A DNA stretch of 64,000 nucleotides from Flaviramulus multivorans (GCF_021728415.1 NZ_JAKKDV010000001.1:725977-789976), one strand, 5' to 3'; shown: positions 42,267 through 50,367, counted from the first letter of the stretch. A program made the numbers and translations. The notes: generated by a model not told the origin, from the sequence alone.

Positions 42267-42743
42267 TTAAAGACGTTGTTTTACGCTGGCTTTTATTTTG
42301 TTTACTAATATTATAATACTTGGAACTATTGATAATATTGAGCTTAATCCAATTGTGAGTCCGAAATTTATATTGTTCCAATGAATTTTTACAATTCCGT
42401 TTTCGCAAGCCGTACATTGAACTACTTTTAAATTTGCATTAATAGCTGAAATTAGGAAAATAGAGATTCCAAAAATCAGTAAGCAAAGTATAATATTTTT
42501 AAAAATCTGCTTTGTTTTAAGTCCGATGTTTGCTAATAAAAGAGTCATTAAAGCAAATCCGAGTATATATTCGAATGTTCTGTCCGAAAAGATGGAAATA
42601 TTTTTTCCCACAAACTGAATTTTATCAGAAGTTGTAAATCGCATAATATCTTGAATTAATTCTCGAAAGAAACCTTCGGAATAGAATCCGAAACTCATAC
42701 CAAGAATATATCCTATTATTCCAATCAGTACTTTTTTTATCAA
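42267..42743 (-). CDS. Membrane protein of unknown family
   Basis: A 158-residue protein with four likely membrane helices (about 5-21, 57-75, 82-103 and 127-150). A CxxC pair (CTACENG near 115-121) lies in the third loop. I do not recognise the family. The gene stands between convergent crotonase and divergent alginate lyase genes, behind a nested inverted repeat at 42780-42830, and its neighbourhood differs from the usual core blocks, so it may be a recent acquisition. That is inference. Confidence 0.65.
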   Translation of the reverse strand: MIKKVLIGIIGYILGMSFGFYSEGFFRELIQDIMRFTTSDKIQFVGKNISIFSDRTFEYILGFALMTLLLANIGLKTKQIFKNIILCLLIFGISIFLISAINANLKVVQCTACENGIVKIHWNNINFGLTIGLSSILSIVPSIIILVNKIKASVKQRL

Positions 42744-42779
42744 TTTGAGTGAGTTTTTCAGCTTGCGTACAATGTTCTT

Positions 42780-42830
42780 GATATAAACTTTTTTAATACT
42801 GAAACAAGTTCAGTACAAGTAGTTTATATC
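42780..42830. repeat. Nested inverted repeats in front of the membrane-protein gene
   Basis: Outer arms GATATAAACT (42780-42789) and AGTTTATATC (42821-42830) are perfect ten-base inverted repeats. Inside, TACTGAA (42797-42803) and TTCAGTA (42809-42815) are perfect seven-base arms around ACAAG. The pair could fold as a double hairpin or serve as an operator or a recombination site. It lies 37 bases before the minus-strand ATG at 42743. Confidence 0.6.
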
Positions 42831-43047
42831 AGCAGTTATTGAAATAAATTCAGCACTGGTAAACGAAGTTAGTCAATTTTTCGTGCAAGGTCAAATACCA
42901 TTCAAAACAAGATTTGTCATTAATCCATTTTCGTTTTTTTACAGTTTTCAGTAATAATTATAAATGCTCAAATTTTAATAGGATTATTCAATAATTTTTG
43001 TGAAATTGGTCAACCAATTATTTGGCACCACGAATACTGCTTCTAAA

Positions 43048-44067
43048 ATGATGAATTTCAAATTAATACAATCAAAATTATCGAAAAATTATTGTGGTTT
43101 TTTTACACTTAAATCAAGTTTAAAAATAGCTTTTATTTTTAGTTTCATGCTAAGCATTACAGGAGTATTTGCTCAGGCGCCTTCAGATATAACTAAATTT
43201 CAAGCTTTTTTATCACATTGTAAATTGCAAGCTCCTGGTAGTAATACAGCGGCATCAAATACGGTTCTAAACAATGGTTATACACACGGCACTTGGTTTC
43301 ATGTGGTTGATGGGGATAAAATTCTTTTTAATCAAACCGGTGATAGTAATCGCACTGAATTGAGAGATGAAGTGAACTGGAATCTTAATTCAGCAGATCG
43401 CTCATTACATGCAACCATAGATGTGGTTTCTCAGACACCTGATAACTATCAGGTAACGATATTGCAAATTCATGATGACGCCAATGCTGGAAGTGGACCA
43501 AATAAGCCATTGCTAAGAATTTACAAGCATAATAACAAGACACCAAACAACCACATTTGGGCGGTTTACAAGACAGATATTACAGGGGATATTAATGCGC
43601 ATGTAGATTTAGGAGCTGATCCGGGTGGATACTTTAACGTAGATATCCGATTGGTAAATGGAAATATGATTATTGATTTTGAAGGCGTGGAAAAAGTAAA
43701 TGTAGATGTTTCATATTGGACATTTCCAAGCTATTGGAAAGCAGGTGTATATCTTCAGGATCCTGGAACAGCAACTGCTCATTTCGATCAGCTATTTACT
43801 GGCGACGGTTCTACCCTGAGTAAAAAAAAATTAGAAATTGAAAACATCAAAATTTATCCTAATCCGTTCGTTGATGGGGTAAATATTGACACTAAATCTC
43901 AAATACAATCTTTAGAGTTATATAACCTATTAGGTAAAGTAATTTACAAGTCTACAAAGGTTTCCGATTTTGAATATTTTTCCAGATCGTTACAAAGTGG
44001 CGTGTACATTTTAAAATTAATTAGCGAACAAGATAGAACCTCTACCATGAAACTGGTTAAACAGTAA
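43048..44067 (+). CDS. Alginate lyase, polysaccharide lyase family 7, with type IX sorting domain
   Basis: Secreted beta-elimination enzyme for alginate. I use the ATG at 43048; the frame extends to a GTG at 43000 but the signal peptide (IAFIFSFMLSITGVFAQ) begins later. The PL7 triad of motifs is present: RTELRDE, QIHDDANAG and YWKAGVYLQ; QIH in place of QVH is usually linked to activity on guluronate-containing alginate. A C-terminal region of about 75 residues starting KIYPNPFVDG and ending MKLVKQ is a type IX secretion sorting domain (por family). No SusC/D pair or other polysaccharide-use gene is nearby. Confidence 0.93.
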   Translation: MMNFKLIQSKLSKNYCGFFTLKSSLKIAFIFSFMLSITGVFAQAPSDITKFQAFLSHCKLQAPGSNTAASNTVLNNGYTHGTWFHVVDGDKILFNQTGDSNRTELRDEVNWNLNSADRSLHATIDVVSQTPDNYQVTILQIHDDANAGSGPNKPLLRIYKHNNKTPNNHIWAVYKTDITGDINAHVDLGADPGGYFNVDIRLVNGNMIIDFEGVEKVNVDVSYWTFPSYWKAGVYLQDPGTATAHFDQLFTGDGSTLSKKKLEIENIKIYPNPFVDGVNIDTKSQIQSLELYNLLGKVIYKSTKVSDFEYFSRSLQSGVYILKLISEQDRTSTMKLVKQ

Positions 44068-44179
44068 GGTTACTACTATTTTGTTAATAATCACTTTTCA
44101 CTTTAACATTTTCCAAAACAAATAATAAGTAATTTTAAGGAGCTACTCAAAACAGCAACAAACCTTAAATTTTACTTTA

Positions 44180-45253
44180 ATGAACCCCAAAGCTACTTTA
44201 AAAGGTCGTGGTGCACAGCTTAATGTACCCAATCGTTTCTTCGAATTAAGCCACGAAATACGTGATGATTTTCTTGAATTTTGCCATAAAGAAGGTGAAG
44301 CAAGCGATAAAAACAAAACACTTTACTTACCTGTTTTCCCTAAAACTATAGTAAATAAAGTAGAAAGTCCTGATGTTGGTATGTTATATTCCATGAATGC
44401 TTACCAAGGTTGCGAACATGGGTGTATTTATTGTTACGCCAGAAACTCACATGAATATTGGGGTTACAGTGCAGGGTTAGATTTTGAGCGACGTATTTTA
44501 GTAAAAAAAGACGCGCCTAAACTATTAGAAAACCTACTAAAAAAGAAAAGTTGGAAAGCCTACCCTATTGTTATGTCTGGTAACACAGATTGCTACCAAC
44601 CAGCTGAAAAGGAATTTGAAATTACACGACAGTGTCTGGAGGTATTTTTAAAGTACAAACATCCAGTTTCTATTATTACAAAAAACGCCTTAATTCTAAG
44701 AGATTTAGATCTTTTAAAAGCATTAACAGCCGATGGTTTAATAAGTGTGAATGTGTCGATTACTTCTTTATCAGAAGAAACGCGCCGTGTTTTAGAACCT
44801 AGAACAGCCACCACAAAGCGGCGTTTGGAAACCGTAAAAATATTGAGTAATAATAATATTCCGGTAGATGTGATGTTGGCACCTATAATTCCTTCCATAA
44901 ACAGTCATGAAATTTTACCATTAGCCAAAGCAGTAAGTGAACATGGGGCACTATCAATAGCGCATACTATTGTACGACTGAATGGTGCTATTGGACAGAT
45001 TTTTACAGATTGGATTAATAAAACCATGCCTGATAAAGCTGACAAAGTATTGCATCAGATAGAAAGTTGCCATGGTGGTACTTTAAACGATTCGCGGTAC
45101 AAAACAAGAATGCGTGGTGAAGGTAAAATAGCGGAGCAAATTAATAATCTGGTTAAGCTGGCAAGACATAAGTATTTTAAAGATAAAGCAATGCCTAAAT
45201 TGAATTGTGATTTACATGAGTCTTTTAAAGATGGACAATTAAAGTTATTTTAA
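44180..45253 (+). CDS. Radical SAM protein, PA0069/Rv2578c family
   Basis: A 357-residue radical SAM enzyme. The cluster motif is CEHGCIYCYARNSHEYWG near 75-92, with the C-x3-C-x2-C spacing that binds a 4Fe-4S cluster and SAM. VMSGNTDCYQPAEKEFEITR near 130-149 and SVNVSITSLSEETRRVLEPR near 188-207 are family blocks shared with spore photoproduct lyase-like proteins. The reaction is unknown. It stands alone, facing a convergent gene across a terminator. Confidence 0.9.
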   Translation: MNPKATLKGRGAQLNVPNRFFELSHEIRDDFLEFCHKEGEASDKNKTLYLPVFPKTIVNKVESPDVGMLYSMNAYQGCEHGCIYCYARNSHEYWGYSAGLDFERRILVKKDAPKLLENLLKKKSWKAYPIVMSGNTDCYQPAEKEFEITRQCLEVFLKYKHPVSIITKNALILRDLDLLKALTADGLISVNVSITSLSEETRRVLEPRTATTKRRLETVKILSNNNIPVDVMLAPIIPSINSHEILPLAKAVSEHGALSIAHTIVRLNGAIGQIFTDWINKTMPDKADKVLHQIESCHGGTLNDSRYKTRMRGEGKIAEQINNLVKLARHKYFKDKAMPKLNCDLHESFKDGQLKLF

Positions 45254-45256
45254 ACA

Positions 45257-45286
45257 AAAAAAGTGGGTTGTTACACCCACTTTTAC
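45257..45286. terminator. Intrinsic terminator between radical SAM gene and secreted-protein gene
   Basis: Ten-base stem AAAAGTGGGT (45259-45268) with ACCCACTTTT (45275-45284). The longer T-run is on the minus strand, so it mainly serves the gene ending at 45309. A similar terminator sits at 46097-46126. Confidence 0.85.
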
Positions 45287-45308
45287 CATTAATGTTGAAA
45301 ATTTTTAA

Positions 45309-45908
45309 TTAAATATTTGATGTAAATGTTCTGCCGTCAGTGTAATACACAATTTTGTAATTACTTTTTGCCAAATTAGGTAATCTGAAAGCCTTTTGAA
45401 TGTTTTTTGTGTTTTCAATTTTTTCAGAGAAAACAAGCTCTTTACCATTAGAACCTCTAGAGTAAATCTCAATTTTCAATGGCTCTTCGTTTAAAGCAAG
45501 TTTTGTAACATAAACTACATTCCCTTTAACTCTAGTATAAGGTTTAAAAATTGTTTTTTCTCCAGTTTTATTGAATTCCACCTTATTAGATGTTACTGTA
45601 AATGGTATTTTATTAATTTCTAAATCTTTGTCTAATTCAAAAATATAACTACCATCAGGAAGCGATGTTAAATCAAATCCTTTCGTGTAAATACCAGATC
45701 GTTCAATAAGTTCTTTGTATAATACTACACCGTGATTATCTATAATAGATAATTGGTTTCCTTTCTTTACATTTCTTAAAGTAAGTGAGGTTCTTTTAGC
45801 ATCATTTTTAATTCTGTAGAATGAAGCTTCATTTGCGAAACTTAACAAGGTAGCAAACAATGTTACCATTAAGATTCCTTTTTTTGAGTGTTTAATTACG
45901 TTTTTCAT
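45309..45908 (-). CDS. Secreted protein of unknown function
   Basis: A 199-residue exported protein: signal peptide with KKGILMVTLFATLLSFANE, cut near residue 26. The rest looks like two tandem beta-sandwich units (SLTLRNVKKGNQLSIIDNHG then LPDGSYIFELDKDLEI, and again ALNEEPLKIEIYSRG), of the kind seen in extracellular or type IX substrates that lack the C-terminal signal. I do not recognise a named family. Its promoter and terminator are duplicated, without the coding body, just upstream at 46097-46300. Confidence 0.75.
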   Translation of the reverse strand: MKNVIKHSKKGILMVTLFATLLSFANEASFYRIKNDAKRTSLTLRNVKKGNQLSIIDNHGVVLYKELIERSGIYTKGFDLTSLPDGSYIFELDKDLEINKIPFTVTSNKVEFNKTGEKTIFKPYTRVKGNVVYVTKLALNEEPLKIEIYSRGSNGKELVFSEKIENTKNIQKAFRLPNLAKSNYKIVYYTDGRTFTSNI

Positions 45909-45936
45909 GATTTGGTTTTTTTAACGTTCAACACTG

Positions 45937-45944
45937 CAAAGATA
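45937..45944 (-). promoter_or_regulatory. -7 element of the secreted-protein gene
   Basis: TATCTTTG on the minus strand, 28 bases ahead of the start codon, with ATGTTTT 19 bases further upstream. The same arrangement recurs at 46285-46292. Confidence 0.6.
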
Positions 45945-46096
45945 TAGGGGAATTAAAGTTTATAAAACATGGATTTTAATGAGTTTATATGCTATTTTAT
46001 CTGTTATTATTAAGTTAAGTTTTTGTAAAGTTAATTTAGTATATATTTTTGTTAAAAGAGTACAGTTTAAAAATATTCAATTTTAATTATATGTAT

Positions 46097-46126
46097 AAAA
46101 AAAGTGAGCCACCACAGCTCACTTTT
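46097..46126 (-). terminator. Intrinsic terminator of the decayed duplicate unit
   Basis: Ten-base stem AAAAGTGAGC (46100-46109) with GCTCACTTTT (46117-46126), seven-base loop, seven T on the minus strand. Confidence 0.85.
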
Positions 46127-46284
46127 ACCAACTAAACTAAATAAGACATTAAACTAATTATTAATGAATTCTGTTACTCTATTAGGATAGAGTTTATCTG
46201 TTTTCATGTTACCTAAACTTAACTAAATATTAAGGATTGAAGATTAGGTTATTCATGATTTGGGATTCATAATGTTTAACACTA

Positions 46285-46292
46285 CAAAGATA
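46285..46292 (-). promoter_or_regulatory. -7 element of the duplicate unit, overlapped by a dyad
   Basis: TATCTTTG on the minus strand. Just upstream of it lies ACACGT (46292-46297) and ACGTGT (46303-46308), an inverted repeat inside the promoter spacer that is absent from the parent copy and could be an operator. Confidence 0.5.
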
Positions 46293-46457
46293 CACGTGAT
46301 ATACGTGTTAGAAAACATCAATTTTGACTATTTTATATGGTATTTTATCCATTAAATTAGTGTTAAGAGAATGTTAAGGTAAAATAACATATAATTATGG
46401 CAATTAAACATATAATGTATGCATAATATATAGTAAATTTGTTTTAAAATAGTTTAC

Positions 46458-47330
46458 ATGATTAATAAGAAACCTACATTAGAAAAACTTAGCCCTAGTT
46501 TTGGTAGTTCTATATTAGTGAGACAGCATGCAGAAAAAGTAGACAAAAACAATGCTTTTTGGCATTTTCACCCAGAGTTAGAACTCGTTTACGTAAACAA
46601 AGGACAAGGAAAAACACATATTGGAAACCATCTATCATATTTTAATAACAGTCAGCTTATACTTATAGGCGAAAATTTACCACATAATGGATTTGCAGAT
46701 CGCCTTACAGCGAACGGAACTGAAACTACCATACAATTTAAAGCAGATTTTTTAGGAAATGATTTTATAAATATCCCAGAAATGGCAAATGTTTCAGCAT
46801 TATTTGATCGCGCTAAAAAAGGTATTAAATTCGGGATAGATATTAAAGCTGTTGTAGGTCCTAAAATAATGAAGCTGGTACAATATGGTGGTTTAGAACA
46901 ATTATTAAAGTTGCTGAATATTTTAAATTTACTAGCTAATACCGAAAATTACACGGTTTTAAATGCAGATGGGTTAGCACTCGAAACAAATCCACAAGAC
47001 AGTGCTAAGATTAGCACCATTTATAAGTATGTAAATGCTAATTTTCAAAGCCATATCACGCTCGATGAAATAGCTGATAAAGTAAGCATGACGGTGCCTG
47101 CATTTTGTAGATATTTTAAGAAAACCACTGGAAAAACCTTTACACAACTGGTAAATGAGCATCGTGTGGTGCATGCCACTAAACTTTTAAATGAAAGCCA
47201 GATGAGTATTGCTGATATTTGTTTTGAATGCGGATTTAATAATTTCTCGCATTTTAATAAGCAGTTTAATGAGATTACAGGCAAAAGTGCATCAAGCTAC
47301 CGAAAGGAGATTAAACATATTATTCAGTAA
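46458..47330 (+). CDS. AraC-family regulator with cupin sensor domain
   Basis: A 290-residue transcription factor. The N-terminal part carries a cupin-like fold (AFWHFHPELELVYVNKGQGK near 33-52, then GENLPHNGF near 74-82), where sugars usually bind. The C-terminal domain from about 185 has the two helix-turn-helix units (ITLDEIADKVSMTVPAFCRY and MSIADICFECGFNNFSHFNK) with the FNEITGKSASSYRKE end. Such proteins commonly govern carbohydrate use. No target can be named from its neighbours, the closest carbohydrate gene being the alginate lyase 2.4 kb away. Confidence 0.9.
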   Translation: MINKKPTLEKLSPSFGSSILVRQHAEKVDKNNAFWHFHPELELVYVNKGQGKTHIGNHLSYFNNSQLILIGENLPHNGFADRLTANGTETTIQFKADFLGNDFINIPEMANVSALFDRAKKGIKFGIDIKAVVGPKIMKLVQYGGLEQLLKLLNILNLLANTENYTVLNADGLALETNPQDSAKISTIYKYVNANFQSHITLDEIADKVSMTVPAFCRYFKKTTGKTFTQLVNEHRVVHATKLLNESQMSIADICFECGFNNFSHFNKQFNEITGKSASSYRKEIKHIIQ

Positions 47331-47351
47331 TCTAAAGCATTAAAATAGATA

Positions 47352-48005
47352 TTACTTTAGGCCTTTCCATTCGGAATAGAATTGTTTTAAGTATAGTTCC
47401 ATAAACTTATGACGCTCTTCGGCAATGCGTTTCCCCGTATTGGTATTCATACGGTCTTTTAATAGCAATAGTTTTTCATAAAAATGATTTATGGTAGGCG
47501 CGTTAGACGCTTTGTATGCTTCTTTCGTCATATTTAAGTTAGGCTTTATATCAGGATTGTAAAGTGGCCTATTTTTAAAACCACCATAGTTAAAACAGCG
47601 TGCAATACCAATGGCTCCTATGGCATCCAAACGGTCGGCATCTTGTACAACGTCTAACTCGGGCGATTTAAATGTTTGAGTTTCATTGCCGCCTTTAAAT
47701 GAAATATTTTCAATAATATTAACCACGTGCTCTATTACAGAAGAATCTACATTCATTTTAAATAAAAATTCACGTGCTACTTTAGGACCAATAGTTTCAT
47801 CACCATTATGAAATTTACTATCGGCAATGTCATGAAGTAAGGCTCCAAGTGAAACAACGAAGGTTTCCACGGGTTCCGATTTAGCAATTAACAAGGCATT
47901 TTTATAAACCCGCTCAATATGAAACCAATCGTGTCCACCTTCAGCATCAGCCAAAGTATGTTTTACAAATGAAATGGTTTTGTTGATTATATCTTCTGAA
48001 GTCAT
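47352..48005 (-). CDS. HD-domain phosphohydrolase (YedJ-like)
   Basis: A 217-residue metal-dependent phosphohydrolase. The HD signature is spread as usual: H in GGHDWFHIERVYKNA near 19-33, HD in LGALLHDIADSKFH near 51-64, H in VIEHVVNIIENISF near 88-101 and D in VVQDADRLDAIGAIGIARCF near 116-135. The length and order fit YedJ/YpgQ-type nucleotide phosphatases. It converges with the AraC gene at a 21-base gap and has no operon partner. Confidence 0.92.
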   Translation of the reverse strand: MTSEDIINKTISFVKHTLADAEGGHDWFHIERVYKNALLIAKSEPVETFVVSLGALLHDIADSKFHNGDETIGPKVAREFLFKMNVDSSVIEHVVNIIENISFKGGNETQTFKSPELDVVQDADRLDAIGAIGIARCFNYGGFKNRPLYNPDIKPNLNMTKEAYKASNAPTINHFYEKLLLLKDRMNTNTGKRIAEERHKFMELYLKQFYSEWKGLK

Positions 48006-48021
48006 AATTGCATAAAAATAA

Positions 48022-48049
48022 AAATTCCTCTCGGTTTGGAAAGGAATTT
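48022..48049 (-). terminator. Probable terminator of the desaturase gene
   Basis: Eight-base stem AAATTCCT (48022-48029) with AGGAATTT (48042-48049), twelve-base loop, interrupted T-tract on the minus strand. Weaker than the other terminators here. Confidence 0.5.
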
Positions 48050-48059
48050 ATAATAACAA

Positions 48060-49052
48060 TTATTTTATTATCGCCGGTTCTACCCATTTAAACTGAAATG
48101 AGTTTTCAGGGATTTTAATTCGTTCGGATAAACGATACATTCTTGTGGGCAGATTCATTAAATAATCTCTAGCTTTTTCAGCCTCATCGGTTAAGTTCGT
48201 AATTTTATCAATTTCCCAACGTTTGATAAGCTTGTCTAAAATATCAACATAGTCTGTTGAGGTGTAAACCCCAATTCGTTGTGCCGTATTTGAAAACTCT
48301 TCGAAAGCTGTACTAATTTTATTCCCAGACTCTCTTAAAAAATGAGCAGGCATTGCTATTTTAAGCTTCATCATATCATAAAACGCCATCATCATTTGGC
48401 TAGGGTCTACCTGAAAAATGCGTTCTACAAATTCTGAATATGCATTGTGATGTCTCATTTCATCACCCGAAATAATCTGACACATTTTCCCTAGTTGTTT
48501 ATTCCCATTTTTTTTAGCAATTTTTGCAACCCGATTATGGGAAATGTAAGTGGCTAACTCCTGAAAACTGGTGTAAACAAAGTTTTTATAAGGATCTCTA
48601 TCGGTACCGATATCAAAACCATCAGCAATTAAATATTGTGTGGTTTTTTCAATTTCGCGCATGTTTACGCGCCCAGAAAGGTATAAGTATTTGTTAAGTA
48701 CATCACCATGGCGGTTTTCTTCTCCGGTCCAGTGGCGTACCCATTTTGCCCAAGGGTTTTCTCGGTCTTGTTGTTTTACACCTTCTACATCCATTAACCA
48801 CGATTCGTAGGTGGGTAAGGCTTCTTCAGTAATCATATCGCCCACCAGAACTACCCAAAAATCATATGATAATTCTTTTGATAGCTCACGTATTTCTCTA
48901 ACCTCTTCAAAAAAGTTATCACCTTCTGAATTTGGAAGAAAATCTGTTGGTTGCCAAATTTTCTCTATAGGAATTAGATATTTTTCAATAAGAGATTCTA
49001 CGTCTTTTTCCAAAAACTGCATCACTTCTAACCGCACATTTTTTAACGACAT
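48060..49052 (-). CDS. Acyl-[acyl-carrier-protein] desaturase
   Basis: Soluble di-iron enzyme that introduces a cis double bond into acyl-ACP, a way to adjust membrane fluidity. The two E-x2-H iron motifs are EENRHGD near 112-118 and DEMRHHN near 203-209, with the supporting helices WVVLVGDMITEEALPTYE and FQELATYISHNRVAKIAKK. At 330 residues it is of normal length for the stearoyl-ACP 9-desaturase type. It lies next to a plsC paralogue, so both may take part in phospholipid composition. Confidence 0.94.
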   Translation of the reverse strand: MSLKNVRLEVMQFLEKDVESLIEKYLIPIEKIWQPTDFLPNSEGDNFFEEVREIRELSKELSYDFWVVLVGDMITEEALPTYESWLMDVEGVKQQDRENPWAKWVRHWTGEENRHGDVLNKYLYLSGRVNMREIEKTTQYLIADGFDIGTDRDPYKNFVYTSFQELATYISHNRVAKIAKKNGNKQLGKMCQIISGDEMRHHNAYSEFVERIFQVDPSQMMMAFYDMMKLKIAMPAHFLRESGNKISTAFEEFSNTAQRIGVYTSTDYVDILDKLIKRWEIDKITNLTDEAEKARDYLMNLPTRMYRLSERIKIPENSFQFKWVEPAIIK

Positions 49053-49061
49053 CTGAATGTT

Positions 49062-49799
49062 TTAAGGGTGTATATGTTCTTTTATAGTAGTTTCAATACT
49101 ATTAATAAGTTCCTGCTTATTATCAAAGGTAGCTAAATTTATAGGTTTATGTACAGTAAAAGTAATATGAGTGCCTAAACCCATTGGGAATTTACCATAT
49201 TTTAACGTTTTCCATGAATTATTTATGGAAATAGGAACAATTAAGGCCGAAGGTATTTTTTTTAATAATATCTCTAAGCCTTTAGTTTGAAAAGGTTTTG
49301 GTGTGCCATTTTTACTTCGTGTACCTTCAGGGAAAATAACAGCAGCCCGTTTAGTCTCTTCAATGTATTCCCCAAATTTCATAATAGCAGGTAGGGATTG
49401 CCTCGGATTTTTTCTATCAATTAAAACCGAACCGCCATGACGCAAATTATATGACACACTAGGAATCCCTTTACCCAATTCAATTTTGCTAATAAATTTT
49501 GGATGATGTTTTCGCATATACCACATAATAGGTGATATATCATACATACTTTGATGATTAGCAACTATTATAAGGGGTTGAGTTGTATCGATTTTATGTG
49601 GATTATTGAAAGTAAAACGAGTTCCTAAAACATTCATACAACGCATCAGGAAAAACTGTAACCAATCTACACTTATTTTATGAGCCTTATAACCTAAAAC
49701 ATTAAAGCAAAACCATTGTATAGGGTGGAATATTACTAAGGTTAGTAAAAAGAGTATGTAATAAATTACGGTTAATGGATATGCCAATATTTTAATCAT
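49062..49799 (-). CDS. 1-acyl-sn-glycerol-3-phosphate acyltransferase, second paralogue
   Basis: A 245-residue PlsC-family protein. The start is the ATG at 49799; a TTG at 49817 overlaps the promoter. Membrane segment at about 5-27 (AYPLTVIYYILFLLTLVIF), acyltransferase motif NHQSMYDISP near 80-89, arginine block RHGGSVLIDRKNPRQSL near 117, and FPEGTRSKNG near 143. A TACCTTTG element ends four bases before the start, as for the paralogue at 9412, suggesting a leaderless mRNA. The desaturase gene follows after nine bases. Confidence 0.88.
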   Translation of the reverse strand: MIKILAYPLTVIYYILFLLTLVIFHPIQWFCFNVLGYKAHKISVDWLQFFLMRCMNVLGTRFTFNNPHKIDTTQPLIIVANHQSMYDISPIMWYMRKHHPKFISKIELGKGIPSVSYNLRHGGSVLIDRKNPRQSLPAIMKFGEYIEETKRAAVIFPEGTRSKNGTPKPFQTKGLEILLKKIPSALIVPISINNSWKTLKYGKFPMGLGTHITFTVHKPINLATFDNKQELINSIETTIKEHIHP

Positions 49800-49803
49800 A
49801 AAA

Positions 49804-49834
49804 CAAAGGTAATTCAATGAGTTTTAAGCACAAA
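49804..49834 (-). promoter_or_regulatory. Promoter of the second plsC overlapping a terminator tail
   Basis: TTTG (49834-49831), 19 bases, TACCTTTG (49811-49804): a good Bacteroidota -33/-7 pair. The TTTG is the end of the T-run of the bacilliredoxin terminator. Only four bases separate the -7 box from the ATG. Confidence 0.75.
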
Positions 49835-49860
49835 AAAACCACGAACAAATCGTGGTTTTT
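49832..49860 (-). terminator. Intrinsic terminator of the bacilliredoxin gene
   Basis: Eleven-base stem AAAAACCACGA (49834-49844) with TCGTGGTTTTT (49850-49860), five-base loop, seven T on the minus strand. Confidence 0.9.
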
Positions 49861-49890
49861 AATATTTTAATTTTTATACTTCCGTATGTC

Positions 49891-50301
49891 TTAACAATGC
49901 TCGTTATAAGCATCAACAAGGTTTTCTGCTATCAATTCTGCAGGACGTCCTTCAATATGATGACGCTCTAACATGTGCACTAATTCGCCATTTTTAAACA
50001 ATGCCATACTCGGAGAACTTGGTGGGAATGGCACCATATAACCTCTTGCAGCATCAACAGCTTCTCTATCAACACCCGCAAAAACCGTTACAATATGGTC
50101 AGGTTTTTTTGCATTTTGCAAACTCATTCTAGCTCCTGGACGCGCATTGGCTGCAGCACACCCACAAACTGAATTTACCACTACCAATGTAGTTCCTTCT
50201 TTTGCTAAAGCAGCATCAACCGCTTCAGCAGTATGCAATTCTTCGAAACCAACTTTGGTTAAATCTTCACGCATTGGTTTTACTAATTCTGCTGGATACA
50301 T
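49891..50301 (-). CDS. brxA: Bacilliredoxin, BrxA/YphP family
   Basis: A 136-residue thiol-disulfide protein that removes bacillithiol from proteins. The family signature NSVCGCAAANARPGA lies near 43-57 with the CGC motif, followed by FAGVDREAVDAAR near 74-86 and PFPPSSPSMALFKNGELVHM near 95-114. A TAACTTTG element at 50343-50336 on the minus strand is a likely -7 box, 35 bases before the start. Its presence implies that bacillithiol or a similar thiol is in use. Its terminator overlaps the next promoter. Confidence 0.93.
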   Translation of the reverse strand: MYPAELVKPMREDLTKVGFEELHTAEAVDAALAKEGTTLVVVNSVCGCAAANARPGARMSLQNAKKPDHIVTVFAGVDREAVDAARGYMVPFPPSSPSMALFKNGELVHMLERHHIEGRPAELIAENLVDAYNEHC

Positions 50302-50335
50302 ATTTTTAAATTTTTATTTCATAATTAATACTGTG

Positions 50336-50343
50336 CAAAGTTA
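50336..50343 (-). promoter_or_regulatory. -7 element of the bacilliredoxin gene
   Basis: TAACTTTG on the minus strand, 34 bases before the ATG at 50301. It lies just downstream of the composite repeat at 50368-50515. Confidence 0.5.
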
Positions 50344-50367
50344 ATCAAAAATCATACAATTTTTGTT

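Larger units (their letters stand above)
46097..46370 (-). pseudogene. Decayed duplicate of the secreted-protein transcription unit
   Basis: On the minus strand the sequence from about 46370 to 46250 resembles that from about 46020 to 45900, including ATGTTTT, a 19-base spacer, TATCTTTG and the leader up to a start codon at 46258 (ATGAATAACCTAAT against ATGAAAAACGTAAT). The frame stops after eight codons. About 130 bases later comes a terminator alike that at 45257-45286. Within the gap a 17-codon frame, 46207 to 46154 (MKTDKLYPNRVTEFINN), is intact. The unit is best read as a remnant of a tandem duplication that has lost its body and might now yield a short RNA of about 185 bases. Confidence 0.55.
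45909..46457. other. 549-base intergenic region
   Basis: No ORF of 60 codons is present. The region holds the promoter of the secreted-protein gene at its left, the decayed duplicate described separately at 46097-46370, and an AT-rich stretch from 46371 to 46457 that should carry the promoter of the AraC gene, though no clean TAnnTTTG element is seen there. Confidence 0.6.
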
